A stretch of 64,000 nucleotides of DNA from Caulobacter henricii (lineage in GTDB: Bacteria; Pseudomonadota; Alphaproteobacteria; Caulobacterales; Caulobacteraceae), in NCBI RefSeq assembly GCF_001414055.1, contig NZ_CP013002.1, positions 1-64,000 of the forward strand. The letters run 5' to 3'. The notes under the pieces were generated by a model. That model did no database searches. It was not told where the DNA came from and saw only the letters and a program-made list of their open reading frames with translations. The stretch's first letter is position 1. Every line of letters starts with the position of its first letter. A program made the translations under genes and the position numbers. Below, one piece after another: positions 37,484 to 47,476 of this stretch.

Positions 37484-39154
37484 ATGGCCATCGGCATTTC
37501 CGCCAACCGGCTCGAGTTGCTGCAGATCGCTGATGCGGTCGCGCGCGAAAAAGGCATCGAGAAGGAAGTCGTCATCGAGGCGATCGAGGACGCCCTGCAA
37601 AAGGCGGCCCGGACCCGTTACGGCGCCGAGCACGACATCCGGGTGAAGATCGATCCGCGTACCGGCGAAACCAGCCAGAAGCGCATCATCACCGTCGTTG
37701 CCGACGATGCCGAGATCGAGGGTGAGATCGGCCAGGTCCAGCTGTCGATCGCCAAGCGCACCTGGCGCGACGCCGAAATCGGCAAGGTCTATGAAGAAGA
37801 CCTGCCGCCGTTCGAGATCGGCCGCGTCCAGACCCAGATGGCCCGCCAGGTCGTCATGCACAAGGTCCGCGAAGCCGAGCGCGAGCGTCAGTACGACGAG
37901 TACAAGGATCGCGCCGGCGAGATCGTCAACGGCAGCGTCAAGCGCGTCGAATACGGCAATGTCATCGTCGATCTGGGCCGCGGCGAGGGCATCATGCGCC
38001 GCGACCAGTCGATCCCGCGCGAGAACTTCAACGTCGGCGACCGCATCCGCGCCTATATCTACGACGTCCGTCGCGAGACCAAGGGCCCGCAGATCATGCT
38101 GTCGCGCGCCCACGGCGGCTTCATGGCCAAGCTGTTCGCCCAGGAAGTGCCGGAAGTCTATGACGGCGTCATCGAGATCCGCGCCGTGGCCCGTGATCCG
38201 GGTTCGCGCGCCAAGATGGCCGTGATCTCCAATGACGGCTCGATCGACCCCGTCGGCGCCTGCGTCGGTATGCGTGGTTCGCGCGTTCAGGCCGTGGTGG
38301 CCGAGCTGCAGGGCGAAAAGATCGACATCATCCAGTGGTCCGAGGACGAGGCGACCTTCATCGTCAACGCCCTGGCCCCGGCCGAAGTCTCCAAGGTCGT
38401 CATGGACGAGGAAGACGAGCGCGTTGAGGTCGTGGTGCCTGACGAGCAGTTGTCCCTGGCCATCGGCCGCCGTGGCCAGAACGTCCGCCTGGCCAGCCAG
38501 CTGACCGGCTGGCAGATCGACATCATGACGGAAAGCCAGGAGAGCGAGCGCCGTCAGAAGCAGTTCACCGAGACCACGGCCCTGTTCCAGGAAGCCCTGG
38601 ACGTCGACGAGGTCATCGCCCAGCTGCTGGTCACCGAAGGCTTCGCGGCGGTCGAAGACGTCGCCTATGTCGAGGCCCACGAAATCGCGGCCATCGAAGG
38701 CTTCGATGACGAGACGGCCGATGAGCTGCAGACCCGGGCTCGCGAATTCCTGGAAAAGGAAGCCGCCGCCCTGGACGCCAAGCGCGTCGAATACGGCGTC
38801 GAGGATGCCGTCCTCGAGATCGAGGGTGTCACCCTGGCCATGGCCGTGGCCCTGGGCGAAGGCGATGTGAAGACCGTCGAGGATCTCGCCGGCCTGGTGC
38901 CGGACGACATGCGCGGCTGGTTCGAGAGCAAGAACGGCGAGCGCGTGCGCGAGCCGGGCATTCTGGAAAGCTTCAACCTGTCGCCGGAAGACGCCGAGGC
39001 GCTGATCATGCGTGCCCGGATCGTGATGGGCTGGGTCGAGGCTCCGCCGGAACCGGAATACGAAGAGCCCGTCTATGACGAGGGCGAGGCCGTCGAGGCC
39101 GAAGCCGAAGGTGAAGACGCCCCCGCCGCCGTCGAAGAGACGCAGGAAGGCTAA
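37484..39154 (+). CDS. nusA: Transcription termination/antitermination factor NusA
   Basis: A 556-residue RNA polymerase-associated factor. The N-terminal domain reads [19 protein letters not shown], the S1 domain includes [21 protein letters not shown], and two KH domains follow ([19 protein letters not shown] and [19 protein letters not shown]). A pair of helical acidic repeats and an acidic Glu/Ala tail end the protein. It modulates pausing and termination. It is immediately downstream of rimP and 57 bp upstream of the YlxR gene, the classical nusA operon order. Confidence 0.97.
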   Translation: MAIGISANRLELLQIADAVAREKGIEKEVVIEAIEDALQKAARTRYGAEHDIRVKIDPRTGETSQKRIITVVADDAEIEGEIGQVQLSIAKRTWRDAEIGKVYEEDLPPFEIGRVQTQMARQVVMHKVREAERERQYDEYKDRAGEIVNGSVKRVEYGNVIVDLGRGEGIMRRDQSIPRENFNVGDRIRAYIYDVRRETKGPQIMLSRAHGGFMAKLFAQEVPEVYDGVIEIRAVARDPGSRAKMAVISNDGSIDPVGACVGMRGSRVQAVVAELQGEKIDIIQWSEDEATFIVNALAPAEVSKVVMDEEDERVEVVVPDEQLSLAIGRRGQNVRLASQLTGWQIDIMTESQESERRQKQFTETTALFQEALDVDEVIAQLLVTEGFAAVEDVAYVEAHEIAAIEGFDDETADELQTRAREFLEKEAAALDAKRVEYGVEDAVLEIEGVTLAMAVALGEGDVKTVEDLAGLVPDDMRGWFESKNGERVREPGILESFNLSPEDAEALIMRARIVMGWVEAPPEPEYEEPVYDEGEAVEAEAEGEDAPAAVEETQEG

Positions 39155-39163
39155 GTCAGATGT

Positions 39164-39196
39164 CCCGACCTTTCCGGCCTCGCCGGGAGGGTCGGG
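39164..39196 (+). other. Hairpin between nusA and the ylxR-like gene
   Basis: CCCGACC at 39164-39170 pairs with GGTCGGG at 39190-39196, enclosing an inner TCCGGC/GCCGGGA stem. The following CCCTTTGCG has only a short T run, so it is more likely an mRNA processing or partial-termination structure than a full terminator. Confidence 0.5.
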
Positions 39197-39211
39197 CCCT
39201 TTGCGAGACGC

Positions 39212-39862
39212 ATGACCGAACAGGCCGCCCCCAGGACCCACGCTGAAGCCTCCCGCCTGCGCAAGGACGTTGTCCTGGGCGAGGCGACGGACGAGGCGCG
39301 GCTGATCCGCTTCGTCGAGGGGCCGGGCGGCATCGTGGTGCCTGACCTGGCGCGCAAGCTGCCGGGCCGGGGAATCTGGGTCGGGGCCGACCGCGACTCC
39401 GTGACGCTGGCGGCCAAGAAGGGCCTGTTTTCGCGCTCGGCCAAGACCCGATTGACGGCACCGGCCGATCTGGCTGACCAGGTCGAGGCCCTGCTGGCCA
39501 AGCGGGTTCTGGACGGGCTTGGCCTTGCACGCCGGGCCGGGAACATTATTTCAGGCTTCGAAAAGGTCGTCGCCGCGCTGAATTCCGGCAAGACGGCCTG
39601 GCTGATCGAGGCGTCTGACGGTGCTGACGATGGCCGCCGGAAGATGCTGACCGCCGTCTACAAGGCGCCGAACACGCCGCGAATTCTCGGCATGTTCACA
39701 TCCGACGAATTGGGTTTGGCCTTGGGTGGCGAGAATGTGATACACACGGCGCTTCTTGCCGGGCGCGGCACTGATCGCTGGACTTTAGACGTCGAGCGGT
39801 TATCAGGCTTCCGCCCGTTCCATCCTCCGACCTGGTCGGAGCGTTGGCGCGAGGAACCCTAG
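39212..39862 (+). CDS. YlxR (DUF448) RNA-binding protein fused to an L7Ae-like domain
   Basis: A 216-residue protein. The N-terminal half has the YlxR core ARLIRFVEGPGGIVVPDLARKLPGRGIWVGADR, and the C-terminal half resembles the L7Ae/YlxQ fold (LGLARRAGNIISGFEKVVAAL). The fusion is usual in alphaproteobacteria, where the gene sits between nusA and infB, as here. The opening segment RLRKDVVLGEATDEA replaces the common cysteine-containing R-x-C-I-V-T of other YlxR proteins. YlxR proteins bind RNA or RNase P in some bacteria; the function here is not established. Confidence 0.9.
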   Translation: MTEQAAPRTHAEASRLRKDVVLGEATDEARLIRFVEGPGGIVVPDLARKLPGRGIWVGADRDSVTLAAKKGLFSRSAKTRLTAPADLADQVEALLAKRVLDGLGLARRAGNIISGFEKVVAALNSGKTAWLIEASDGADDGRRKMLTAVYKAPNTPRILGMFTSDELGLALGGENVIHTALLAGRGTDRWTLDVERLSGFRPFHPPTWSERWREEP

Positions 39863-39925
39863 GGTCTTTCGATTGAACCGGCAGAGTCGGTCTGATCGCA
39901 AGGTTCTAGGCGAATTGAGATGGAA

Positions 39926-39945
39926 CCCAGTCCTTCCGGACTGGG
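39926..39945 (+). other. Stem-loop in the infB leader
   Basis: CCCAGTCC pairs perfectly with GGACTGGG across a TTCC loop, within the 201-bp gap before infB. No T tract follows, so it is not a terminator. It may be an mRNA-processing or stability element. The rest of 39863-40063 shows nothing else recognisable. Confidence 0.5.
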
Positions 39946-40063
39946 CCCATGAGTGAAGGGTCGGGAAACGCGCTTCCATCTTGGAGGTACGTCCGGGCCC
40001 CTTTCTCACATGGAACACACGGTTTTTGGCCAGACCTGGTCTGGCGGAAGTACAAGCGAGCGC

Positions 40064-43000
40064 ATGAGCGACGAGAACGATAACGGTCGGCCCGGCACCC
40101 CAGGTGGGCGCGCGCCCATCACACTGAAGCCCCGCCAGGGCTCGGTGAGCGCCGGCGTGGTGAAGCAAAGCTTCAGCCACGGCCGTACCAAGACGGTGGT
40201 GGTTGAAACCAAGCGGACCCGTCCGCATGCCGCGCCGGCCGGTAACCTGGCTGCGCCGTCCTCGGCTGAGCGCCGCCACACCAACGAACCGCGCCCGTCC
40301 CAGTCTTCCGGCGGCGGCGGTGGTTCGGCCGGCGGTCTCTCGCAGGACGAGATGCGCGCCCGTCAACGCGCCATTGAAGCGGCCCGCGAGAGCCAGGACC
40401 GTCAGGCATCGCAACGCGCTGCTGATGAGGCCCGGGCTCGCGCCGCCGAGGCGGCTGCCCGCGAGGCGGCTGCCAAGGCCGCTGCTGCGGCCAAGGCGGC
40501 TGCTGAACCGGCTCCGGCTCCGACGCCCGCCCCGGCGGCGGCTCCGGTCGCGGCTGCGCCCGTTGCTCCGGCCGCCCCGGCCCCGGCCCCGGTCGCAGCT
40601 GCGCCGGCACCTGTCGCGCCCACCCCGGCTCCGACCCCTGCTCCGGCTGCCCCGGTCGCGCCACGCGCCGAAGCCCCGCGTGCGGCGGCTCCGAGCCAGA
40701 CCCGCACCTATGAGCCGAGCCGCGATCGTCGTGATGATCGCTCCTCGACCACGACCTATCGTCCGCCCGCCGGCGAGCGCCCTCCGCAGGGCGACCGTCC
40801 GCAAGGCGACCGTCCGTTCAACCAGCGCGCGCCGCGCCAGGACGGACCCTACAACCAGCGCGCCCCGCGCCCTGACGCCGCCCCCCGGGGTCCGCGTCCG
40901 GAAGGCGGTTTCCGCAACGATCGCCCGCAGGGTGACCGGCCCCAGGGCGACCGCCCGCAAGGCGATCGTCCGCAGGGTGACCGTCCGACCCAGACCGTGC
41001 GCTATTCGGCCCTGGCCCCGCGTCCGGCGCCTGGTGCCCGTCCGGGTCCCGGCGGCCCGCCGCGCGGTCCGCGCCCCGGCGTTCCGGCCGCTGCCCCGGC
41101 CACGCCAGAAGTCCAGCGCGCCATGCGCTCGGCTCCGCGTCCCGGTGGTGAAGTCAGCCGCCGGCCCGATGACGAGGACGATCGCCGCAAGGCCGCCGCC
41201 CCCGGCAAGGCCGTGTCGCGCGCCAAGGGCGCTCCGGTGCGCCGCGAAGGCCGCCTGACGATTCAGACCGTGGCCGGCGACGGAGACTCCGCCGACCGCA
41301 TGCGTTCGCTGGCCTCGGTTCGCCGGGCTCGCGAGCGTGAAAAGGAAAAGCGCCGCGGCGGTCCCGCTGAGGTCGTCAAGGTCAGCCGCGAAGTCGTCAT
41401 TCCCGACGTCATCACCGTGCAGGAACTGTCCAACCGGATGGCCGTGCGCGGCGTCGAGATCATCAAGTTCCTGATGCGTCAGGGCGTGATGCTGAAGATC
41501 AATGACGTCATCGACAACGACACCGCCGAACTGGTGGCGACCGAATTTGGTCACACCGTCCGTCGCGTGTCGGAAGCCGACGTCGAAGAAGGCTTCATCG
41601 GCGCCGAGGACATCGACGATCACCTGGAGTCGCGGCCCCCCGTGGTCACGGTCATGGGTCACGTCGACCACGGCAAGACCAGCCTGCTGGACGCGCTGCG
41701 CAAGGCCGATGTGGCCAGCGGCGAACATGGCGGCATCACCCAGCACATCGGCGCCTACCAGGTTCGCCTGGAAAACGGCGAGAAGGTCACCTTCCTCGAC
41801 ACCCCCGGCCACGCCGCCTTCTCGCAGATGCGGGCGCGCGGTGCCAATATCACCGACCTGGTGATCCTGGTGGTGGCCGGCGATGACGGCGTCATGCCGC
41901 AGACCATCGAGGCGATCAAACACGCCCGCGCCGCGGAAGTGCCGATCATCGTGGCCGTCAACAAGATGGACAAGCCGGGCTCGGATCCGACCCGCGTGGT
42001 CAACGAGCTGCTGCAGCACGAGATCGTGGTCGAAAGCCTGGGTGGCGACACCCAGATCGTCGAGGTTTCGGCCAAGACCGGCCAGGGCCTGGACGAGCTG
42101 ATCGAACGCATCCTGCTGCAGGCCGAGGTTCTCGACCTGAAGGCCAATCCCGACCGCACCGCCGACGGCGTGGTGATCGAGGCCAAGCTCGACAAGGGTC
42201 GCGGCGCGGTCTCCACCGTGCTGGTCAATCGCGGCACGCTGAAGCGCGGCGACATCGTCGTGGCCGGCAGCCAGTTCGGCCGGGTTCGCGCCCTGCTCAA
42301 CGAGCGCAACGAGCAACTGACCGAAGCCGGTCCCGCCACCCCGGTCGAGATCCTCGGCCTGGACGGCGTGCCTTCGCCCGGCGACACCTTCGCCGTGGTC
42401 GAGAACGAGGCCCGTGCGCGCGAGCTGACCGAATACCGCATCCGCCAGAAGCGCGAGAAATCGATGCATCCGGTCGGCGCGGGTGCCACCAGCATGGCCG
42501 ACATGATGGCCAAGCTGCAGGACAAGAAGTTCCGCGAACTGCCGCTGGTCATCAAGGCCGACGTGCAGGGCTCGGCCGAAGCGATCATCGGGTCGCTGGA
42601 AGCCATGTCGACCGACGAGGTCCGCGCGCGGATCATCCTGTCGGGCGCCGGTGCGATCAGCGAAAGCGACGTCATGCTGGCCAAGGGCGCCGGCGCGCCA
42701 CTCATCGGCTTCAACGTCCGGGCCTCGGCCCAGGCGCGGGCGCTGGCCGAGCGCGAAGGCGTCGAGATCCGCTACTATGCGATCATCTATGACCTGCTGG
42801 ACGACATCAAAGGCGTGCTCTCGGGCATGCTGGCCCCGATCCAGCGCGAAACCTTCCTGGGCAATGCCGAAGTGCTGCAAGCCTTCGACATCTCCAAGGT
42901 CGGCAAGGTCGCCGGTTGCCGCGTCACCGAAGGTGTCGTGCGCAAGGGTGCCAAGGTGCGGATCATCCGTCAGGACATCGTGGTGCTGGAACTGGGTACC

Positions 43001-43150
43001 CTGCAGACGCTCAAGCGCTTCAAGGACGAGGTCAACGAGGTCCCTTCCGGCCAGGAGTGCGGCATGATGTTCGCCGGCTTCCAGGACATCAAGGTCGGCG
43101 ACACCATCGAGTGCTTCACCGTCGAGGAGATCAAGCGCCAGCTCGACTAG
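40064..43150 (+). CDS. infB: Translation initiation factor IF-2
   Basis: A 1028-residue GTPase that delivers fMet-tRNA to the 30S subunit. The first 430 residues are a low-complexity, Ala/Pro/Arg-rich extension, including QGDRP pentapeptide tandems. The G domain has [13 protein letters not shown] (P-loop), DTPGHAAF and NKMDKP, followed by domains III-IV ([15 protein letters not shown]). The C-terminus [11 protein letters not shown] is canonical. The ATG at 40064 ([15 protein letters not shown]) leads into [22 protein letters not shown], conserved in alphaproteobacterial IF2, and the upstream frame to 39953 is leader. A terminator at 43182 ends the unit. Confidence 0.97.
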   Translation: MSDENDNGRPGTPGGRAPITLKPRQGSVSAGVVKQSFSHGRTKTVVVETKRTRPHAAPAGNLAAPSSAERRHTNEPRPSQSSGGGGGSAGGLSQDEMRARQRAIEAARESQDRQASQRAADEARARAAEAAAREAAAKAAAAAKAAAEPAPAPTPAPAAAPVAAAPVAPAAPAPAPVAAAPAPVAPTPAPTPAPAAPVAPRAEAPRAAAPSQTRTYEPSRDRRDDRSSTTTYRPPAGERPPQGDRPQGDRPFNQRAPRQDGPYNQRAPRPDAAPRGPRPEGGFRNDRPQGDRPQGDRPQGDRPQGDRPTQTVRYSALAPRPAPGARPGPGGPPRGPRPGVPAAAPATPEVQRAMRSAPRPGGEVSRRPDDEDDRRKAAAPGKAVSRAKGAPVRREGRLTIQTVAGDGDSADRMRSLASVRRAREREKEKRRGGPAEVVKVSREVVIPDVITVQELSNRMAVRGVEIIKFLMRQGVMLKINDVIDNDTAELVATEFGHTVRRVSEADVEEGFIGAEDIDDHLESRPPVVTVMGHVDHGKTSLLDALRKADVASGEHGGITQHIGAYQVRLENGEKVTFLDTPGHAAFSQMRARGANITDLVILVVAGDDGVMPQTIEAIKHARAAEVPIIVAVNKMDKPGSDPTRVVNELLQHEIVVESLGGDTQIVEVSAKTGQGLDELIERILLQAEVLDLKANPDRTADGVVIEAKLDKGRGAVSTVLVNRGTLKRGDIVVAGSQFGRVRALLNERNEQLTEAGPATPVEILGLDGVPSPGDTFAVVENEARARELTEYRIRQKREKSMHPVGAGATSMADMMAKLQDKKFRELPLVIKADVQGSAEAIIGSLEAMSTDEVRARIILSGAGAISESDVMLAKGAGAPLIGFNVRASAQARALAEREGVEIRYYAIIYDLLDDIKGVLSGMLAPIQRETFLGNAEVLQAFDISKVGKVAGCRVTEGVVRKGAKVRIIRQDIVVLELGTLQTLKRFKDEVNEVPSGQECGMMFAGFQDIKVGDTIECFTVEEIKRQLD

Positions 43151-43181
43151 GGCCGGTCTTGAGACTCGGAAAAATCGGAAG

Positions 43182-43211
43182 GGCGCGGATCGCAAGGTCC
43201 GCGCCTTTTTC
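43182..43211 (+). terminator. Terminator after infB
   Basis: GGCGCGGA (43182-43189) pairs with TCCGCGCC (43198-43205) across an 8-nt loop, followed by TTTTT. It separates infB from the downstream genes, so rbfA probably depends on another promoter or on readthrough. Confidence 0.85.
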
Positions 43212-43263
43212 GTTTGGGCGCATCGGACTGGAATTCGCCCAATTCCGGCGTTACGCCTTCCGC

Positions 43264-43776
43264 ATGCGTATCAAAGCCCTCCTCGCCCTGACCGTTGCCA
43301 CCCTGTCGCTGAGCGCCTGTGCCACAGCCGACCGCTATGACGCGGCCGGCGATGTCCATGCCCTGCTAACGGCGATCCGCGACCGCGACCGCGCGGCTTT
43401 CGACGCCCGGGTTGATCGTCAGGCCCTGAAATATGCTCTCGAGGCCCGGCTGCTGGAGGAGGCCCGCAAGCGCAAGCCCGACAACAGCCTGATGGCCTTG
43501 GCCGCCGCCCTGGCCGGACCGGTCGCCGACCTGGCCGGCGAGGCCCTGATCCGTCCCGAGACCTTCCGCGCCGCCGCCAACTATTACGGCTACACCCCGG
43601 ACAAGCCCCTGCCGGGCCGTGTCGCCATAGCGGCCGCCCTGCGCCCGGCCGGTGACGGCCGGGTCTGTGCCGCCAAGAAGGACGGCCCGTGCCTGCTGAC
43701 CTTCACCCGCGAGGGCTCGGTCTGGCGGCTGAGCGGCTTTGATCCGGAAGCGGCGAACCTGCACTTCAAGCGGTAG
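43264..43776 (+). CDS. DUF2939-type lipoprotein
   Basis: A 170-residue protein with a lipoprotein signal (MRIKALLALTVATLSLSAC; lipobox LSAC at about 16-19). The mature part contains YDAAGDVHALLTAIRDRDRAAFDARVDRQALKYALEA, the core of DUF2939, and ends with LTFTREGSVWRLSGFD. The function is unknown. It lies between the infB terminator and a large inverted repeat. The ATG at 43264 is fixed by the signal peptide. Confidence 0.85.
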   Translation: MRIKALLALTVATLSLSACATADRYDAAGDVHALLTAIRDRDRAAFDARVDRQALKYALEARLLEEARKRKPDNSLMALAAALAGPVADLAGEALIRPETFRAAANYYGYTPDKPLPGRVAIAAALRPAGDGRVCAAKKDGPCLLTFTREGSVWRLSGFDPEAANLHFKR

Positions 43777-43795
43777 AATCTTGGCTTCTCAAAAT

Positions 43796-43928
43796 CCCGC
43801 TCTCCCCGGCGAAGGCCGGGGCCCAGATTCATCCGGAGCGTTTGGGGATGTCGCGCCAACGGCCCGGCCCGGGACCGCATGCGCTCGCGGGTTCGATCTG
43901 GGCCCCGGCCTTCGCCGGGGAGAGCGGG
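43796..43928. repeat. Large inverted repeat (REP-like), 33-bp perfect arms
   Basis: Arms at 43796-43828 and 43896-43928 are perfect inverted copies, enclosing 67 bp. Each arm is itself a hairpin (CCCCGGCGAAGGCCGGGG). The right arm continues into a 30-bp stretch (43903-43932) repeated exactly at 45352-45381. A GATTC (GANTC) lies at 43826-43830. The right arm abuts the start codon of the next gene. Confidence 0.9.
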
Positions 43929-44476
43929 TGTTGGGTGCGGCTGTCGCGATACTTCTGACCGCCCTGGCCACGACCGCCCATGCCGAAAAGCGGATGTTCT
44001 CCTATGACCCGATCTCGGCCGACGCCAGGCGCCTGACCGGTGCGGGCCTGACCGTGCTGTTCGACCAGGGGCTGATGGGCGGTGCCAGGCCGATCAAGGT
44101 GCTGGCGACGGGCGTGCCGGCCCAGGCCCTGTTGATCAAGGGCAAGGATCGTGACCTGGGGCCCATGGGCCTGGCGGGTCTCGAGGGCGTTGACGCCGAT
44201 GCCGCCCTTTATGAGGTCGATCCCGGGGCCGAGCAGGGCAAGATCTATGTCCGCGCCTTCTGTCCGCGGGCGACGCGCCTGTGGCTGAGCTTCAGCCGCA
44301 TCGCCGTGCGCCGCGACCTGCGCATCCAGGCCTTTGGGGATGATCCCAAGGCCCCGGGCACGGTCCGGGTCTGCGGCACCCTGGACTTTTCCTGGCGCGG
44401 CGAGTGGAAACTGCCCGACAGCCATCGTCCGGATCCGATGGAAGACTGGACCGACAATCTGAACGGCGCGCGCTGA
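43928..44476 (+). CDS. Secreted protein of unknown function
   Basis: About 182 residues from the GTG at 43928 (TTG at 43931 is an alternative). The signal peptide is MLGAAVAILLTALATTAHA with a clear AHA cleavage site. The mature protein (KRMFSYDPISADARRLTGAGLTVLFDQGLMGG, later YVRAFCPRATRLWLSF and VRVCGTLDFSWRGEWKLPDS) has two cysteines that could pair, and matches no family I recognise. The start codon and its likely Shine-Dalgarno (GGGGAGAG, 43917-43924) lie within the right arm of the inverted repeat, so the repeat seems to have replaced the native 5' end. Confidence 0.7.
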   Translation: MLGAAVAILLTALATTAHAEKRMFSYDPISADARRLTGAGLTVLFDQGLMGGARPIKVLATGVPAQALLIKGKDRDLGPMGLAGLEGVDADAALYEVDPGAEQGKIYVRAFCPRATRLWLSFSRIAVRRDLRIQAFGDDPKAPGTVRVCGTLDFSWRGEWKLPDSHRPDPMEDWTDNLNGAR

Positions 44477-44538
44477 GGCTTGCCGGTCGGCCGTTCGCCA
44501 GCCAAGCTCCCCCTCAACAAAACGGGGGCGGGAACACC

Positions 44539-45327
44539 ATGACCAGCGCGCTGGACGGCTTTACACGGTTCGAGTTCGATGACGGGCGCTGGACCCGTGA
44601 GGTCTACCGGATCGGCTCCGGCCCGGCGGTGATCGTCATCCATGAAATGCCCGGTCTGCATCCCGGCGTCCTGGCCTTCGCCCGCGACGTGGCCGCCGCC
44701 GGCATGACGGTCTTCTGTCCCAGCCTGTTCGGCAAACCGGCCAAGACCGCCAGTCTGGGCTATGCCCTGGGCGAGATCGCCAAGACCCTGTGCGTGCGCC
44801 GCGAGTTCAATGCCTGGGCCACCGATCGTTCCAGTCCGATCGTCGACTGGCTGCGCGCCCTGGCCCGTCAGGCCCACAAGGAGTGTGGCGGCAAGGGCGT
44901 CGGGGCGGTCGGCATGTGCTTCACCGGCGGTTTTGCCCTGGCGATGATGACCGAGCCGTCAGTGGTGGCCCCGGTGATGTCGCAGCCCTCGCTGCCGTTC
45001 GGCAAGAAGGGCGCGGGGTCGATCGGCTGCTCGGCCGCCGAGATCAGCTGCGCCCGCACCCGGTTCGAGACCGAGGACCTGTCCCTGATGGCCCTGAGGT
45101 TCACCTCCGACAAGCTGGTGCCCGACGCCCGGTTCGAGACCCTGAAGCGCGAGTTCGGCGACCGCGTCGATCTGGTCGAGCTCTCCGATGCCGATGCGGC
45201 CAAGGGCGTGCCGATGGCTCCGCACTCGGTCCTGACCCTGCATCTCGACCGCGCCGATCCGCTGGGCCCGTCCATGCAGACGCGGGACAAGGTGATCGCC
45301 TTCTTCAGGGCGCGGACGGGGGCCTAG
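44539..45327 (+). CDS. Dienelactone hydrolase-family protein
   Basis: A 262-residue alpha/beta hydrolase. The nucleophile elbow is VGMCFTGGFALAMM with cysteine as in dienelactone hydrolases, near residue 128. The N-terminal VIVIHEMPGLHPGVLAFARDVAAAGMTVFCPSLFG is also typical, as is a C-terminal catalytic His (PHSVLTLHLD region). It could act on cyclic lactones or other esters; the substrate is unknown. The ATG at 44539 (MTSALDGFTRFEF) follows a GGGGGCGGG segment. Together with the gene at 43928 it lies between 30-bp direct repeats. Confidence 0.9.
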   Translation: MTSALDGFTRFEFDDGRWTREVYRIGSGPAVIVIHEMPGLHPGVLAFARDVAAAGMTVFCPSLFGKPAKTASLGYALGEIAKTLCVRREFNAWATDRSSPIVDWLRALARQAHKECGGKGVGAVGMCFTGGFALAMMTEPSVVAPVMSQPSLPFGKKGAGSIGCSAAEISCARTRFETEDLSLMALRFTSDKLVPDARFETLKREFGDRVDLVELSDADAAKGVPMAPHSVLTLHLDRADPLGPSMQTRDKVIAFFRARTGA

Positions 45328-45344
45328 GTCCGTTCCCTTCTATT

Positions 45345-45376
45345 CCGCTCTCCCCGGCCTTCGCCGGGGAGAGCGG
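45345..45376. repeat. REP-like palindrome, second copy
   Basis: A perfect 14-bp stem with a 4-nt loop, 18 bp after the dienelactone hydrolase stop. Its right half extends (45352-45381) into an exact 30-bp match of 43903-43932. It could also end transcription or protect the 3' end, but no T tract follows. Confidence 0.85.
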
Positions 45377-45514
45377 GTGTTTGTGGATGTGCGTTTTGCT
45401 CAGGTCACCCCCGCACTGGACTTATCCCCCCCACAAGCCTAGAGACCGCGCCTTGCATTTTTCCCCGCGCTCCGGTGTTCGATCCGCCGGCCGGGCCTCA
45501 AGGATATCCGCGCC

Positions 45515-46012
45515 ATGAAGCGCCATAGTGACAAGTCTCCCAAGGCGGCCCCTGCCGGCCCCTCGCAACGCCAGCTTCGGGCCGGCGAGCTGATCCGCCA
45601 CGCCCTGGTCGACATCCTGCGCCATGAGGACCTGCAGGACCCGGCCCTGGCCAATATCTCGGTCACCATCACCGAGGTGCGGATGTCCCCGGACCTGCGC
45701 CACGCCATCTGCTTCGTCGAGCCCCTGGGTGCCGGCATCGCGCCGAAGATCGACCGCGAGGCCTCGTCGCCGTCGCGGATCGTGGTCGAGCTGGGCAGTC
45801 CCGAGGTCGTGGTCGCCGGCCTCAACCGTGTCGCCAAGTTCCTGCGCGGACGCCTGGGCAAGACCATCGACATGAAGTTCACCCCGGACCTGAAGTTCCT
45901 CCACGACGAGAGCTTCAACTCGGCCGCCTATATGGACCGGCTGTTCGACAATCCGGTGGTCCAGCAGGACCTGCGCCGCCTGTCCGATGTGGTCGACCAG
46001 GACGAAGACTGA
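45515..46012 (+). CDS. rbfA: Ribosome-binding factor RbfA
   Basis: A 165-residue factor for late 16S rRNA maturation and cold adaptation. [19 protein letters not shown] and the [14 protein letters not shown] block ([17 protein letters not shown]) define the family. It is 2 bp ahead of truB and begins the second half of the nusA-infB super-operon after the inserted genes. Confidence 0.95.
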   Translation: MKRHSDKSPKAAPAGPSQRQLRAGELIRHALVDILRHEDLQDPALANISVTITEVRMSPDLRHAICFVEPLGAGIAPKIDREASSPSRIVVELGSPEVVVAGLNRVAKFLRGRLGKTIDMKFTPDLKFLHDESFNSAAYMDRLFDNPVVQQDLRRLSDVVDQDED

Positions 46013-46014
46013 GC

Positions 46015-46947
46015 ATGGCACGCCGCAAGAAGGGCGATCCCGTCTCGGGCTGGCTGTGCCTGGACAAGCCCTATGACCTGTCCTCGACCAGCGCCGTGTC
46101 GCGCGTGCGCCGGGCCTTCAATGCCCAGAAGGGTGGCCATGCCGGCACCCTGGACCCCCTGGCCACCGGCATCCTGCCGATCGCCCTGGGTGAGGCGACC
46201 AAGACGGTGCCGTTCCTGGTCGATGCCGACAAGGCCTATCGCTTCACCATCCAGTGGGGCCGCAATACCACCACCCTCGACCGCGAGGGCGAGACGACCG
46301 GCACCAGCGATGTGCGCCCGACCCGCGAGCAGGTCGAGGCCGAGCTTGCCGCCTTCATCGGCGAGGTCGACCAGATCCCGCCCAACTATTCGGCCATCAA
46401 GGTCGATGGCGAGCGGGCCTATGACCTGGCCCGCGACGGGGTCGAGTTCGAGCTGGCGACGCGCAAGGTGACGATCCACGCGCTGCGCGTGCTCGACGCT
46501 CCCGATGCCGATCACATCGTGCTGGAGATGGAATGCGGCAAGGGCACCTATGTCCGCGCCGTCGCCCGCGACCTGGCCGCCGCCCTCGGCACCTGCGGCC
46601 ATGTCGACCAGCTGCGCCGGACCCGCGTGGGCCGGTTCAGCGAGGACACGGCGATATCGCTGGAAACTCTCGAGAATTTGAGCTATGAGGCCCGCCTGTC
46701 GGAGGCATTGCTTCCGGTCGAGACCGCGCTGGACGACATCCCGGCGCTGGCCGTGACCGATGAAGACGCCTTCCGGCTTGCGCAGGGACGCGCCATTGTT
46801 CTGCTCCCAAGGCAGGTTGAAACACTGAAAGCCGAGCTCACGCCCGGCGATCGAACCGTTTCCGCCATGGTGGGAGAGAGACTGGTGGCCCTGTGCGAGA
46901 TGCGCGCCGGACGGCTCAATCCGGTGCGGGTCTTTCAACTCACCTGA
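46015..46947 (+). CDS. truB: tRNA pseudouridine-55 synthase TruB
   Basis: A 310-residue enzyme forming the universal pseudouridine 55 in t[25 protein letters not shown], then [25 protein letters not shown] includes the catalytic Asp in [24 protein letters not shown] and a C-terminal PUA-like region follow. It is separated by 2 bp from rbfA and 14 bp from rpsO. Confidence 0.97.
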   Translation: MARRKKGDPVSGWLCLDKPYDLSSTSAVSRVRRAFNAQKGGHAGTLDPLATGILPIALGEATKTVPFLVDADKAYRFTIQWGRNTTTLDREGETTGTSDVRPTREQVEAELAAFIGEVDQIPPNYSAIKVDGERAYDLARDGVEFELATRKVTIHALRVLDAPDADHIVLEMECGKGTYVRAVARDLAAALGTCGHVDQLRRTRVGRFSEDTAISLETLENLSYEARLSEALLPVETALDDIPALAVTDEDAFRLAQGRAIVLLPRQVETLKAELTPGDRTVSAMVGERLVALCEMRAGRLNPVRVFQLT

Positions 46948-46961
46948 GCGGAGACAACCCG

Positions 46962-47231
46962 ATGTCGATCACTGCCGAGCGCAAGACCGCTCTTATCGCC
47001 GAACACGCCCGCACCGAGGGTGACACCGGCAGCGCCGAAGTCCAGGTCGCGATCCTCTCCGAGCGCATCGCCAACCTGACCGAGCACTTCAAGACCCACA
47101 AGAAGGACAACCACAGCCGTCGTGGTCTGTTGATGATGGTTTCCCAGCGTCGCAGCCTCCTCGACCACCTGAAGAAGTCCGACCTGGGCCGTTACACGGC
47201 TCTGATCGAAAAGCTGGGTCTGCGCCGCTAG
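46962..47231 (+). CDS. rpsO: Ribosomal protein S15
   Basis: An 89-residue 30S protein binding 16S rRNA at the central domain. [38 protein letters not shown] and [12 protein letters not shown] are the family signature. The ATG at 46962 ([12 protein letters not shown]) gives the standard length, with a GCGGAG Shine-Dalgarno just upstream. It is followed by a strong hairpin at 47243. Confidence 0.98.
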   Translation: MSITAERKTALIAEHARTEGDTGSAEVQVAILSERIANLTEHFKTHKKDNHSRRGLLMMVSQRRSLLDHLKKSDLGRYTALIEKLGLRR

Positions 47232-47242
47232 TTCTGGCGCAG

Positions 47243-47272
47243 TCGGCCGCCCTGCTCCGGCAGGGCGGCCGA
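47243..47272 (+). terminator. Hairpin after rpsO
   Basis: A perfect 13-bp GC-rich stem (47243-47255 with 47260-47272), 4-nt loop, followed after ACGCAC by TTTT. The weak T run suggests partial termination, leaving some readthrough to pnp, as known for rpsO-pnp in other bacteria. Confidence 0.75.
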
Positions 47273-47435
47273 ACGCACTTTTGGGCCTCCGTTTCGAGAC
47301 AGGCTGAAACGAAGGTCGCTGCGGATCCGCCTCATGTGGCTCCGAACACTTAGGCCGGAGATCACGATCCCCGGACGCCTGTCGCACTGGATGAGGAATA
47401 CTCGGGACCGCCATTCGGCCGCCCGCCCCTGTCCG

Positions 47436-47460
47436 TCCGGAAGGAAATGGGTCCTCCGGA
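47436..47460 (+). promoter_or_regulatory. Leader hairpin just upstream of pnp
   Basis: TCCGGAAGGA (47436-47445) pairs with TCCTCCGGA (47452-47460) with one bulged A, 16 bp before the pnp start. PNPase mRNA is often autoregulated through leader stems cut by RNase III; this is a candidate only. The rest of the 245-bp gap shows nothing else recognisable. Confidence 0.4.
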
Positions 47461-47476
47461 ACCGAAAGAAGCAAAA

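Noticed and set aside
40783..40990. CRISPR-like tandem repeats
   Set aside because: They are contiguous 15-bp units without spacers, inside infB, and encode QGDRP peptides in frame.
43796..45376. Insertion sequence or transposon around the direct repeats
   Set aside because: No transposase or integrase frame is present, and the repeats are palindromic REP-like units rather than IS ends.
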